Positions 7,997-16,074 of a DNA stretch of 64,000 nucleotides are shown piece after piece. Source of the DNA: an uncultured Candidatus Entotheonella sp. (GTDB taxonomy: Bacteria > Tectomicrobia > Entotheonellia > Entotheonellales > Entotheonellaceae). The position numbers were made by a program, and so were the translations under genes. Each line of letters begins with the position of its first letter. Position 1 is the stretch's first letter. The notes beneath the pieces were generated by a model. That model was not told the origin of the DNA. It ran no database searches and saw only the letters and a list, made by a program, of their open reading frames with translations. Where the stretch lies: positions 2,279,489 through 2,343,488 of the forward strand of contig OY282375.1 in the NCBI GenBank assembly GCA_958295825.1. The letters are read 5' to 3'.

Positions 7997-9289
7997 ATGC
8001 CGGTCGACATCAGCGATATCCGCAGCCTCGTGGCGTCCCAGGACGCTTGGCGCCAGCGGCAAACGATCAACCTTATCGCCAGCGAGAACGTCCAGAGCCA
8101 AGCGGTGCGCGACGTCCAGAACTCGGATTTCATGGCCCGCTACGCCGAGGGGCACCCCAATGAAGGTGACCAGATCAACCGCTACTATCAGGGCACGCAG
8201 TACATCGACCGTCTTGAAACCATGGCGCGGGAGGAGTTGCTGGCGTTGGCGCGCTGCCGCCAGGCGGACGTGCGGCCCATCAGCGGCAACGCCGCCAATA
8301 CCGCCATCGCCCTCGGCTATCTGCGCGCCGGTGATCCCATCATCGTCAACTCGACCCCTGCCGGTGGCCACATCAGCCACAACACCATCGGCGTCTTCGG
8401 CAGGCGTATCCAGAAACGCGGTGCGTCCCTGAACCTCGAATCGGACAAAGCTATCCCCTTGCACTACCTGCCGCTCAGTGAGGACCACTACCACGTCGAC
8501 GTGCCGAAAAGCCTCGCTCTCATCGAGCGCGCCGCGCCGCGCTTGGTGGTGCTGGGTAAGAGCCTTTTCTTATTCCCGGAGCCGGTGCGCGAGCTTGCCG
8601 AACTGTGCCGGGACAAGGGCATCCCCATCCTGTACGACGGCGCCCACGTGCTCGGCCTGATCCTCGGCGGCCAGTTCCAGGACCCCTGGCGCGAGGGCGC
8701 CACCTGGGTCACCGCCAGCACGCACAAAACCTTTCCCGGCCCGCAACGCGGCGTCATCCTCGCCGACCTCGACGAGGCGGACGAGAAGCGCTACTGGCCG
8801 GCGGCCAATCGCGGCGTTTTCCCCGGCTCCTCCAGCAATCACCACCTGCACAGCCTGCCGGGCCTGCTTGTCGCCATCCGCGAGATGAAGCAGCACGCGC
8901 AAGCCTACGCCGCCCAGGTCGTCGCTAATGCCCAAGCCCTTGGGCGCGCCTTGGACGACGCCGGCATCGCCGTGGCGGCGCGCGATTTCGGCTATACCCG
9001 CAGCCATCAACTCGCCGTCAACGTCGCAGCGCACGGCGGCGGCCTAGCCGTGGCGCTACGCCTGGAAGCCAACGACATCATCGTCAATTACAATCTGCTG
9101 CCCACCGACACCGATGCACGCAACCCGTCCGGCTTACGCATCGGCGTGCAAGAAATGACCCGCTACGGCATGCGCGAGGCGGACATGCAGGACCTCGCCG
9201 GGCTGATCGCCGACGCCATCCGCAACAAGACCGTCAAGGACGCCGTGCACGCCCTGCGGCAGCGGTTCGACACGGTGCAGTATGTTTAG
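7997..9289 (+). CDS. Serine hydroxymethyltransferase-like PLP enzyme (GlyA paralogue)
   Basis: The 430-residue fold-type I PLP enzyme is of SHMT type. NLIASEN near residue 25 is the SHMT fingerprint, followed by YAEGHPNEGDQINRYYQGTQ, RPISGNAANTAIALGYL, the PLP aspartate in ILYDGAHVLGLI, and the lysine in TASTHKTFPGPQRGVI. Canonical GlyA has THKTLRGPRGG and HVIAAK; here the downstream block is SSSNHHLHSLPGLL, so substrate specificity may differ. The ATG at 7997 has AGGAGAA upstream; the frame extends back into the guaA-like gene without support. The 98-bp gap to guaA holds a short inverted repeat (GTGACCAGT / ACTGGTCAC). The two genes likely form a unit. Confidence 0.85.
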   Translation: MPVDISDIRSLVASQDAWRQRQTINLIASENVQSQAVRDVQNSDFMARYAEGHPNEGDQINRYYQGTQYIDRLETMAREELLALARCRQADVRPISGNAANTAIALGYLRAGDPIIVNSTPAGGHISHNTIGVFGRRIQKRGASLNLESDKAIPLHYLPLSEDHYHVDVPKSLALIERAAPRLVVLGKSLFLFPEPVRELAELCRDKGIPILYDGAHVLGLILGGQFQDPWREGATWVTASTHKTFPGPQRGVILADLDEADEKRYWPAANRGVFPGSSSNHHLHSLPGLLVAIREMKQHAQAYAAQVVANAQALGRALDDAGIAVAARDFGYTRSHQLAVNVAAHGGGLAVALRLEANDIIVNYNLLPTDTDARNPSGLRIGVQEMTRYGMREADMQDLAGLIADAIRNKTVKDAVHALRQRFDTVQYV

Positions 9290-9302
9290 AGGAGACGGGA
9301 GG

Positions 9303-9845
9303 ATGGGATGGATTGCTGATTTTGGATTGTTGATTTCAATCCAAAATCCAAGTTGGTACGCGAGATGGGCCGTCCTCCTGGCTCTCACCGTGCTGTTGGC
9401 GGCCTGCGCGTCCAAGGACGAGCAGCCGGCGCCGCTCGATACGCAGGAAACGGAGCAACTGGAGCAGGTCTATCAGGAAGGACGTGCCGCATATTTGGCC
9501 GGACGCTACGAAGACGCCGCCGGGCATTTCGCCCGCATCGCCAACGCCGACCCCGAGCATATCAAGGCCAGGATCAATTGGGGCGCCAGCTTGTCGCGCG
9601 CTGGCCGTCCGTTGGAAGCCCTGGACCATTTCCAGCAGGTCTTGGCGCAGGAGCCGGACAATGCCGCCGCCTTCTATAACTGGGGAGCCGCCTTGGCCCG
9701 CCTCGGCCGACACGAGGAAGCGCTGGACAAATTTAACCGTGCCCGCGGCCTGGGCGGCCTCGACCTGCCGCCAAGCCTGCAACGGGCACTCGACGGCTAC
9801 CTGAGCCGCCACCGCCGTGCCGACCCCGGCAACAATACCGAGTGA
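9303..9845 (+). CDS. TPR-repeat lipoprotein
   Basis: The roughly 180-residue product has a hydrophobic segment ending in a lipobox (LTVLLAAC, Cys about residue 33), then acidic linker and about three tetratricopeptide units: YQEGRAAYLAGRYEDAAGHF, PEHIKARINWGASLSRAGRP, DNAAAFYNWGAALARLGRHE. It is probably anchored in a membrane leaflet facing the periplasm and serves as a protein-interaction scaffold. The start is uncertain: the ATG at 9303 follows AGGAGACGGGAGG but places a perfect 12-bp hairpin inside the first codons; a TTG about 8 codons later would exclude part of it. It starts 13 bp after the SHMT-like gene. Confidence 0.75.
   Translation: MGWIADFGLLISIQNPSWYARWAVLLALTVLLAACASKDEQPAPLDTQETEQLEQVYQEGRAAYLAGRYEDAAGHFARIANADPEHIKARINWGASLSRAGRPLEALDHFQQVLAQEPDNAAAFYNWGAALARLGRHEEALDKFNRARGLGGLDLPPSLQRALDGYLSRHRRADPGNNTE
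9318..9348. repeat. Perfect 12-bp hairpin at the start of the TPR gene
   Basis: GATTTTGGATTG and CAATCCAAAATC are exact inverted copies separated by 7 nt. It overlaps the beginning of the TPR lipoprotein reading frame and has no T-tract, so it is not a terminator. It is a small inserted palindrome or a translation-control hairpin. Confidence 0.7.
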
Positions 9846-9847
9846 AT

Positions 9848-10100
9848 ACCCAGCGTCCCCTTGAAGAGAAGATGGCGCTCTTCTGGCGCCATGTCTTCGC
9901 GACCGGCAATTTCAACGGCGAGGACATCATCGATATCGTCGTGCAGCAGCCGGCCTGTGGTCGCTTCGTCGCGCGTCACCTGTGCAACTTTTTCGTGGCC
10001 GACGAACCGCAGGCGCCAATTATGGGCGCGAGACCGCCCGGCAGCCAACCTGCATGGGCCAGGATTTGCTCAATCCGCCCAGCGTGGAGGGCTGGCTGGG
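9848..10100 (+). pseudogene. DUF1800 protein remnant
   Basis: Two reading frames contain conserved DUF1800 pieces: EEKMALFWRHVFATGNF (normally KMALFWHGHF), IIDIVVQQPACGRFVARHLC with FFVADEP, and, after a frameshift near 10005, MGQDLLNPPSVEGWLG. Hundreds of residues expected between and around these blocks are missing. It is a decayed gene with internal deletions, fused to a DUF1501 remnant. Confidence 0.7.
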
Positions 10101-10441
10101 CCGTGCGCTGCGGGACATTGATCCCAACAAGGAAAACGTGGTGACCGGCGTCAGTTTCGGCCCCCGCATGTACCGCTTCCAAGGTGGCCCGCAAGCTGCT
10201 CGGTGTGGCGCAGGTACACACCGCCGACTTGGGCACGCGCATTTTCTATCTGGACCACGGCAGCTTTGATACACACGCCAGCCAAACCGGCGAGCACGCC
10301 GCCGCTGCCAACGTCGTGATGCTGATTTTCACCGAGTTCGGTCGCCGGGTGCACGACAACGGCTCCGGCACCGACCCCGGCGCTGGCGCTGTCTACGTGT
10401 TGCTGCGTCGCGCGTCCGGGCAGCGCAAGCCGAGCGGGTAA
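10100..10441 (+). pseudogene. DUF1501 protein remnant
   Basis: The frame starting near 10184 reads GTRIFYLDHGSFDTHASQ, then HAAAANVVMLIFTEFGRRVHDNGSGTDPGAGA. These are the DHGSFDTH and TEFGRRV-x-N-GS-GTDHG landmarks of DUF1501 (sulfatase-like fold) with large internal deletions; the segment between SQ and HAAAANV should be about 100 residues. DUF1800 and DUF1501 genes are normally neighbours, which supports the pairing with the remnant just upstream. Confidence 0.7.
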
Positions 10442-10458
10442 AGGTGGGAAGAGAAACG

Positions 10459-10896
10459 ATGGTCAACTGGGACCGTGGCTTGGCGGGAAAGGTCTTCAGC
10501 CGCACCGAGCAACTCGTCACGCGCCAGCAACTCCTCGACTACGCCAGTATTCTTGGAAGCACCGAGTCGGTGCACGTGGACTCGAAGGCGGCTCGTGACC
10601 AGGGCCACCGCGACATGATCGCCATGCCCACGTTCGTCACCTGGCACGGCGTCGGCCCCATCGCCCCGCCCGAAATGGCGGTCCAGGGCATCGGCATCAA
10701 CGCCGGCTACGACTGCACCTTCCACGTCCCCGTCTATCCCGGCGATACGCTGACCTACATGACCCGCCTCGCCGACCTCTACGAGAAGACGGGCCGCTCC
10801 GGCACGATGCGTTTCGTGGTGCGGGAAACCACGGTGACCAATCAGGACGGCGAATGCGTTGCCCTGCTGCGCAACTCGTTTATCTTGGGGTGGTAG
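10459..10896 (+). CDS. MaoC-like / FAS1-DH-type acyl dehydratase
   Basis: The 145-residue hot-dog fold protein of the MaoC N-terminal type has RTEQLVTRQQLLDYASILGS near the N-terminus, an AMPTFVTWHGVGPIAPPE stretch, INAGYDCTFHVPVYPGDTLT (the family core G-E-x-x-F..P-V..GD) and FVVRETTVTNQDGE. Family members hydrate or dehydrate enoyl/3-hydroxyacyl-CoA; the catalytic pair could not be assigned with certainty. The start at 10459 has GGGAAGAG upstream; the frame also has an ATG at 10444. A broken near-identical copy of residues about 34-76 lies at 18715-19901, so this gene was recently duplicated. Confidence 0.8.
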   Translation: MVNWDRGLAGKVFSRTEQLVTRQQLLDYASILGSTESVHVDSKAARDQGHRDMIAMPTFVTWHGVGPIAPPEMAVQGIGINAGYDCTFHVPVYPGDTLTYMTRLADLYEKTGRSGTMRFVVRETTVTNQDGECVALLRNSFILGW

Positions 10897-10973
10897 AATG
10901 GTTCACAGGCCGTGGTCTTGTAGTTGATCAGAAGGTTGTATTTCTCAAGAACGCGATTACAGACGAGGTCAAG

Positions 10974-11810
10974 ATGCCCGTTACACTTCCCCAATGGCTG
11001 CAAGACTTACGCCGTGATGAGATTACTGAACGCGTAGGGAACGACCCACGTTCGGTCGGCAGAAAGGTTTTAGGCGTAGACAAGGACGCTGTGATGGATG
11101 AAGTGATCGGTTGGGGGCAAGCCGACTTCGATGAGCCCTGGGGTACCCTGTCTTCCGATGACCGAGTCCTTCTATACGCCTATTTCCTCCAATTGCGTCA
11201 TTTGGAGGAGCTTGCCGAGGCATTTCGCATGCTCTTTGCCGGCACCCATCCGAATGATCCCATCATCGTTGATTTAGGCTGCGGGCCATTCACGGGAGGT
11301 CTCGCCATTGCCAGCGCGCTCGGCGCCGATACTCGGTTTGACTACGTTGGCGTGGACCGATCATGTGCTATGCGTCGGTTCGGCGAACAATTGGCGTCCG
11401 CTGCTGCACGTTTGGACGCGATGCCACATAATGTTCGCCACTGGTCGCCCAGCCTCGCCTCCGTTTCCTGGAACGAGGCTCCCGGTTGGCGTGATGTGAT
11501 TGTCATCGTGTCTTACCTGTTTGCAAGCCCCACGCTGGATGTTGCGGCCCTTATCGCCGAGTTGGAAGGTTTACTCTCAAGACTTGGCGGTGGTCGGGTG
11601 ACGGTTCTCTACACGAACTCCGCCCGGCAGGGCGTCAATCTCAGTTTCCCAGTGTTCTGTGACACGCTGCAGAATGCCGGGTTTCAGCTATACGCTGACG
11701 ACACGGGAAACATCGAAATCAAGAGGCGGACCGGCGCAAGAACCCATCGGCTCCGATACGCTCTGTTTCATCGCGACCGTCAAAGCATACTCCGGCTTGG
11801 AGCTCAATGA
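10974..11810 (+). CDS. SAM-dependent methyltransferase-like protein
   Basis: The 278-residue protein starts at an ATG behind GAGGTCAAG. An N-terminal helical region (residues 1-90) precedes a Rossmann core: VDLGCGPFTGGLAIASALG (about 99-117, motif I), FDYVGVDRSCAM (motif II), WRDVIVIVSYLFASP in place of motif IV, then VTVLYTNSARQG. It lacks the NPPY/DPPY or PC motifs of DNA amino- and cytosine-methylases, so the substrate could be RNA, protein or a small molecule. The SYLFA segment is reminiscent of the SY-x-L region of Rsm22-like enzymes, but this is weak. It is the first gene of a three-gene operon: one base separates its stop from the helicase start. Base composition is lower in G+C than the flanks. 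Confidence 0.72.
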   Translation: MPVTLPQWLQDLRRDEITERVGNDPRSVGRKVLGVDKDAVMDEVIGWGQADFDEPWGTLSSDDRVLLYAYFLQLRHLEELAEAFRMLFAGTHPNDPIIVDLGCGPFTGGLAIASALGADTRFDYVGVDRSCAMRRFGEQLASAAARLDAMPHNVRHWSPSLASVSWNEAPGWRDVIVIVSYLFASPTLDVAALIAELEGLLSRLGGGRVTVLYTNSARQGVNLSFPVFCDTLQNAGFQLYADDTGNIEIKRRTGARTHRLRYALFHRDRQSILRLGAQ

Positions 11811-11811
11811 G

Positions 11812-12909
11812 ATGCGCCTGCCAACTTGGGAAGAACTCGCCAGCGTGGAGGAGCAACTCAATGTGTTGGAGTGCCCTCTCGACCAATCTCTATTTGTTGT
11901 GGGGCCGCCCGGTTCGGGCAAGACCGTCCTGGCCGTGCGGCGAGCGCAGATGGTGGCAGAAGCCCAGCCCGACGTTTTGGTCGTTACGTACAATCGCATG
12001 CTCAGACGATTGGTCGCTTTGATGATTGACGGCAGTATTGAAGCACAGACGATGCAGCGCTTTGTCTGGTACGACTACTATGATCGAATTGGAGAATGGC
12101 CACCCTGCGACACCCGTGACTCGTTTGCATATATCTGGCCCACTATGATGGCGCGTATGAAACGGGGGCAAATACGCCCCAACAGACCCCATCTGGTCGT
12201 GGACGAGGGTCAAGACCTCCCGCCTGAGTTCTTCGAATATGCTTCCCGCTACGTCGCGCGGACGATGACAGTATTCGCCGATGAGGATCAGGCGCTCAAG
12301 CGTGAATGCACGACTCTTGAACAAATCAAGCAAGCAACCGGTCTGGACGACCCCGCAATGCTAAGCCAAAATCACCGAAACACGCCCGAGGTATCACGGT
12401 TGGCCGAACATTTTCACAGCGGTCGCTTGCCGGCCGCCGCGGTACATCGTCCCACTTCGGGTGAACTCCCGCGCCTTATCTGGTCGGAGAACATCAAGTC
12501 CACGATGACAACTATATCGAATTGGTACCAGAATACCGGCGGCAGCATTGGTATTATCATTGACAGAAACAATATGGGTCAGGCGTTGCGTGACGGCCTG
12601 ACTCACCGGCTTCCGGGAGTACGGGTTGACATTTACACGCATAACCAGCAAAACGAAGACACCATAAATGTCCTGAAAGATGGCATTACGGTGGTGAACA
12701 AGGGCTCGGCCAAGGGTCTGGAGTTTGCCACAGTCTTCATTGTGGAACTTGACCAATTCGTCCCATGCACCAACGACATGGAACGCCGGGCTATGTATAT
12801 GATGTGTACACGAGCCCGTGACAATCTGTTCCTTGTATACGGTCCTGGAGACCTCACAACAATGGCCGTGGCGGCATTGCCGGGTACGGATGTTTTGGAG
12901 AGGCCATGA
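11812..12909 (+). CDS. Superfamily 1 (UvrD/Rep-like) DNA/RNA helicase
   Basis: The 365-residue protein has compact SF1 motifs: Walker A GPPGSGKTVLAVRRA (about 31-45), motif Ia VVTYNRML, motif II VVDEGQDLPPEF (about 127-138), motif III VFADEDQALKR, motif IV SQNHRNTPEVSRLA, motif V VVNKGSAKGLEFATVFI and motif VI MCTRARDNLFLVYG. No 2B or nuclease domain is present, so this is a minimal helicase core similar to those in small defence or repair modules. The ATG follows the methyltransferase stop by one base, and its own stop overlaps the start of the next gene by 4 bp, so the three genes are translationally coupled. It very likely moves on nucleic acid to deliver the partner enzymes. Confidence 0.88.
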   Translation: MRLPTWEELASVEEQLNVLECPLDQSLFVVGPPGSGKTVLAVRRAQMVAEAQPDVLVVTYNRMLRRLVALMIDGSIEAQTMQRFVWYDYYDRIGEWPPCDTRDSFAYIWPTMMARMKRGQIRPNRPHLVVDEGQDLPPEFFEYASRYVARTMTVFADEDQALKRECTTLEQIKQATGLDDPAMLSQNHRNTPEVSRLAEHFHSGRLPAAAVHRPTSGELPRLIWSENIKSTMTTISNWYQNTGGSIGIIIDRNNMGQALRDGLTHRLPGVRVDIYTHNQQNEDTINVLKDGITVVNKGSAKGLEFATVFIVELDQFVPCTNDMERRAMYMMCTRARDNLFLVYGPGDLTTMAVAALPGTDVLERP

Positions 12910-15095
12910 CATCTCACGCGGAATCGCCCTCGCTGTTTGATTGCCTAAAGCCATGCTGGTTGGGCCTGTCTACAGACAACCGTCGACTGTTCGACGTACT
13001 GCAGGACGGCTGGTTACGCCCCCTGCGAGCAGGTTCCGGTCTACTAGTGGGTGTTGGCGCATACGCTCGGGAAAAGGATACGGTCCAGATAGGTCGCATA
13101 CCGGTCCGTATCAAACTTAATGTTGCCAAGCTTCCTGACCTGGAAGTTGCTGTCTTCCGTCGCGGCGAATGGATGCGTTCAACTCTTCAGCAGGCAGGAA
13201 CATCGGATATGGCATTGTTGGCTTGGCCAGGTGTTCTTCCCACCTTTGCAATTTCCGAACTCACCGTGTCAACGGAAGAAGAACGTGCGCGTCTCATTGG
13301 CTTGGCCCGCCACTTTTCAAACATCAAGATACCAGAAGTGCCAATCGTCGTGCGTGTTGGAGACGACGAGGTACGCATGCCCGCCATTGCCCCTCCCGAA
13401 ACAGTTTACAAACTCGCAATCCCACCAGATGAGGACGCTATACACGGTGCTATGAACATGGCTTTTTGGGCGGTTCCAAGGATTGATCCATGGTTGGCTG
13501 TTCTCACGGAAAGCCTGTCGTCCGATCGAACGCGGCTACCGGAGTTGGCAGATGGTGTCGATGCCAGTTGGTGGCAGTTTCCGCCTTGGGTACAGTTTTC
13601 GAGTGAGACTAAGCCTGCCGACCTGCAAGAGTGTCTCTGGCTGGCAGCTATCAAGGTTTTTCGTGCTCACCCAAGCGGTCATCGCGTTCGGGCTCGTGAA
13701 TTGGTGAGTGAGATAACTAACGCCGCGTTACGATATGACAGTTCGGCAAGTGACAAAACGGCTGCTTGGCTCCAGTCAACTCATAGGATTTTGCGTGCGG
13801 AATCCACGATTGAATTCGACCGCTGGCGATCGTGCCCGGTGGGTATGGCGATTCAACTCGTGCTGACTCGTCCTGAGCCAGCAGCGTTCAAAACATGGTT
13901 TAAGGACAGACCCGACCTACCTCCGGCAGTGGCGTGGTCTGCGGCGGTGTTGTGCGGGCTTTATAACGGCTATAAAAGACTGGACACCGAGTTCCGGGGT
14001 GAACCGCTGCAGCGCGAGGTCGTTGCCATACGCACCTTAGGTGCGTGCTCCGAAACGTTACGGGATATTCGCTGGCCGGGTCATGTCGATGACAAACCGA
14101 GTTGGCGTAAGGTGGACTCTGATTTCGTCTTGTCGTGGGATGGTATTGATTTTGCCAGAAAGCAGGTTCGGGAACGTGGCCAATGGTATGCCGCGAATTT
14201 TGAGGACATGGGGATTCGACGCGAAGCAGGAACCGTTGCAAAAAAACTGGGTTGGCCGTGTCTCACCCGAGAGATCACGCTCACTGATGCACGAGTCCCT
14301 TTTTCGGGTTGGGGAGATGTATCTGTATACAAGCGAGGGAACCCGAAACTCATTGTTCGTGGGAAGAGCCACTTTCAGTTACCAGCCGACGCCGAAGTTG
14401 AGGAGGTGGTCAACATTGGTTCGTTTCGGCGATTGATTGCAACGGAATTCGGTCGGGTTCCAGCCCCGCCGGCTCCACAGATTCCTGACAAGTCGGACGA
14501 ACCGGCGGGTATTCCGGGCCTTAGGTATGTGCTGAATTTCCTCAGCGAAGGCGAGGAGATGGAAATCATGAAAGAGATCGACAAAGGTGCTTGGAGCGAG
14601 GAACTTCAACGTCGCGTTCAGCATTACGGCTGGCGGTACGACTATAAGGCCCGGCAGGTCGACCCGGCGATGCGGCTAGGTCCGCTGCCACCGTGGGCCG
14701 ATAGCGTGGCACGTCGTCTTGTTGAAAGGGGGCTTGTCCCGAATCTTCCGGATCAGGTCATCGTCAATGAGTATGTCGGAAATCAGGGTATTGCACCTCA
14801 TGTCGACAGCAAATCGAGTTTCGAAGACGGTATCGCCATGGTCAGCTTGCTGGAGTCGTGGGAGATGGTGTTTCGCGAACGACGCGACAAGCGCAAACAG
14901 AATCAGAAGCTTGAGCGGCGGAGCGCCGCGATCATCAACGGCGAAGCGCGGTATCTTTGGACACACGAGATACCCAGGAGGAAAACCGAACCCAGCGTCG
15001 AATCAGACAGGAAGAAGCCAAGCAGAGTGCGCCGTGAGCGTAAGCGCCGAATTTCGCTTACTTTTCGTAAGGTCATCGACGACAGAGAAAGCTGA
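12906..15095 (+). CDS. Large protein with C-terminal AlkB-like 2OG-Fe(II) dioxygenase
   Basis: In this 729-residue protein the last 200 residues form an AlkB-type dioxygenase. The domain has IPGLRYVLNFLS, YGWRYDYKARQV, VIVNEYVGNQGIAPHVDS with the iron ligands H632 and D634, then H687 (LWTHEI), and the 2-oxoglutarate/substrate arginines R715 and R721 in RISLTFR (R-x5-R). AlkB enzymes remove alkyl groups from nucleic-acid bases by oxidation. Residues 1-520 do not match a family I recognise. They begin LFDCLKPCWLGLSTDNRRLF and are mostly alpha/beta with several Trp-rich segments (SWWQFPPWVQF). The start overlaps the helicase stop (ATGA-type). The gene is visibly less G+C rich than the flanking chromosome. 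Confidence 0.82.
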   Translation: MTSHAESPSLFDCLKPCWLGLSTDNRRLFDVLQDGWLRPLRAGSGLLVGVGAYAREKDTVQIGRIPVRIKLNVAKLPDLEVAVFRRGEWMRSTLQQAGTSDMALLAWPGVLPTFAISELTVSTEEERARLIGLARHFSNIKIPEVPIVVRVGDDEVRMPAIAPPETVYKLAIPPDEDAIHGAMNMAFWAVPRIDPWLAVLTESLSSDRTRLPELADGVDASWWQFPPWVQFSSETKPADLQECLWLAAIKVFRAHPSGHRVRARELVSEITNAALRYDSSASDKTAAWLQSTHRILRAESTIEFDRWRSCPVGMAIQLVLTRPEPAAFKTWFKDRPDLPPAVAWSAAVLCGLYNGYKRLDTEFRGEPLQREVVAIRTLGACSETLRDIRWPGHVDDKPSWRKVDSDFVLSWDGIDFARKQVRERGQWYAANFEDMGIRREAGTVAKKLGWPCLTREITLTDARVPFSGWGDVSVYKRGNPKLIVRGKSHFQLPADAEVEEVVNIGSFRRLIATEFGRVPAPPAPQIPDKSDEPAGIPGLRYVLNFLSEGEEMEIMKEIDKGAWSEELQRRVQHYGWRYDYKARQVDPAMRLGPLPPWADSVARRLVERGLVPNLPDQVIVNEYVGNQGIAPHVDSKSSFEDGIAMVSLLESWEMVFRERRDKRKQNQKLERRSAAIINGEARYLWTHEIPRRKTEPSVESDRKKPSRVRRERKRRISLTFRKVIDDRES

Positions 15096-15284
15096 AATCT
15101 TGGAAACCACAGAAAGTCCGCCGCTGCGTTGTATTCTCCGCCTTCCCTTCTCGCCTTGTGCACAGACCACGCGCCTTTGGCGGCCCGCCGCTCCGCGATG
15201 CACGGGCGGTATTTCCAGGCCAGCCCGCCTTCCCGGTACGGATTCAGCGCTCCCCGTTCCGTTAACCTGAGGGACTTGGGGGCG

Positions 15285-16073
15285 TCATGGTCCAGATATG
15301 CTCTGGCGCCTGGGGCCGCGGTCCCTGCACGCGCCTGCCACTTGGTGCGGCCGCACAATGACGCCATGTTCGGGGCAGCACTCAACCAGCAGGACGTGTC
15401 CCGGCGGGGCGGCGCTCCACTCTGGCAGGGGCGTGCCGGGGTACCAGGCGGCGACGCCTTCCTGGCTGTGGTTGGCCGTGACGTGTTTGTGGCCCATGGC
15501 GACGTAGTCCCAGCCGGTCTGGCGAATCTCCGCAGCCAGAATCGGCGACGAACGTTCGGGTGGCTCGAAGTCTTCGTAGAAAAAGCCGTGCGCCATGGCT
15601 ACGTGCCAGCGTCCGTCGTGCCGCGCGGGGATGTGAGCCAGCGGATGAAAACCAGGTTCGTGCGCTTCCATGCCCCGTCCCCAGACAACCAAGTCGAGTT
15701 CGGGAAACGCGATGGTTTGGCCGTCCAATTCGGTGATGACGCGCACGTTGCCGCACGCAGCACCGAAATCGTGGCGGTGGTAAATGCCGTTGGGATGCAG
15801 GCAATCATGGTTGCCCGGCAGAATGACGGCGGGACAGTGCAGACGCCGCAATTGGCTCTGCGCGAAGGCGATGGTGTCGTCGGCAACGCGGTTGTGATCG
15901 AAGAGGTCGCCGGCGATGAGGACGAGGTCGACCTGCATATCGAGGGCGCGGGCGATGATGGCCTCGAAGGCGCGATGGGCGCCGGGCGGCTCCATTGTGC
16001 CCTGGGGCCAGTCGTCGAGGTGTACGTCCGCCGTGTGCAACAGGGTCAGCCTGCGGCTGCCGATGGCTTCCAT
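15285..16073 (-). CDS. Mre11/SbcD-like metallophosphoesterase (copy A)
   Basis: The 262-residue calcineurin-like phosphoesterase shows all metal-ligand motifs in order: LLHTADVHLDDW (D-x-H), LIAGDLFDHN (GD), ILPGNHDCLH (GNHD), VAMAHGFFY (H) and YVAMGHKHV (GH-x-H). Spacing and the ADVHLDD opening are close to SbcD/Mre11 nuclease domains, but the DNA-binding cap and the partner ATPase SbcC are absent. It could be a DNA exonuclease or a small-molecule phosphodiesterase. It begins one base after the stop of the wHTH gene (TGA-G-ATG) and is clearly coupled to it. A near-identical copy is at 47772-48560. Confidence 0.88.
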   Translation of the reverse strand: MEAIGSRRLTLLHTADVHLDDWPQGTMEPPGAHRAFEAIIARALDMQVDLVLIAGDLFDHNRVADDTIAFAQSQLRRLHCPAVILPGNHDCLHPNGIYHRHDFGAACGNVRVITELDGQTIAFPELDLVVWGRGMEAHEPGFHPLAHIPARHDGRWHVAMAHGFFYEDFEPPERSSPILAAEIRQTGWDYVAMGHKHVTANHSQEGVAAWYPGTPLPEWSAAPPGHVLLVECCPEHGVIVRPHQVAGACRDRGPRRQSISGP

Positions 16074-16074
16074 C

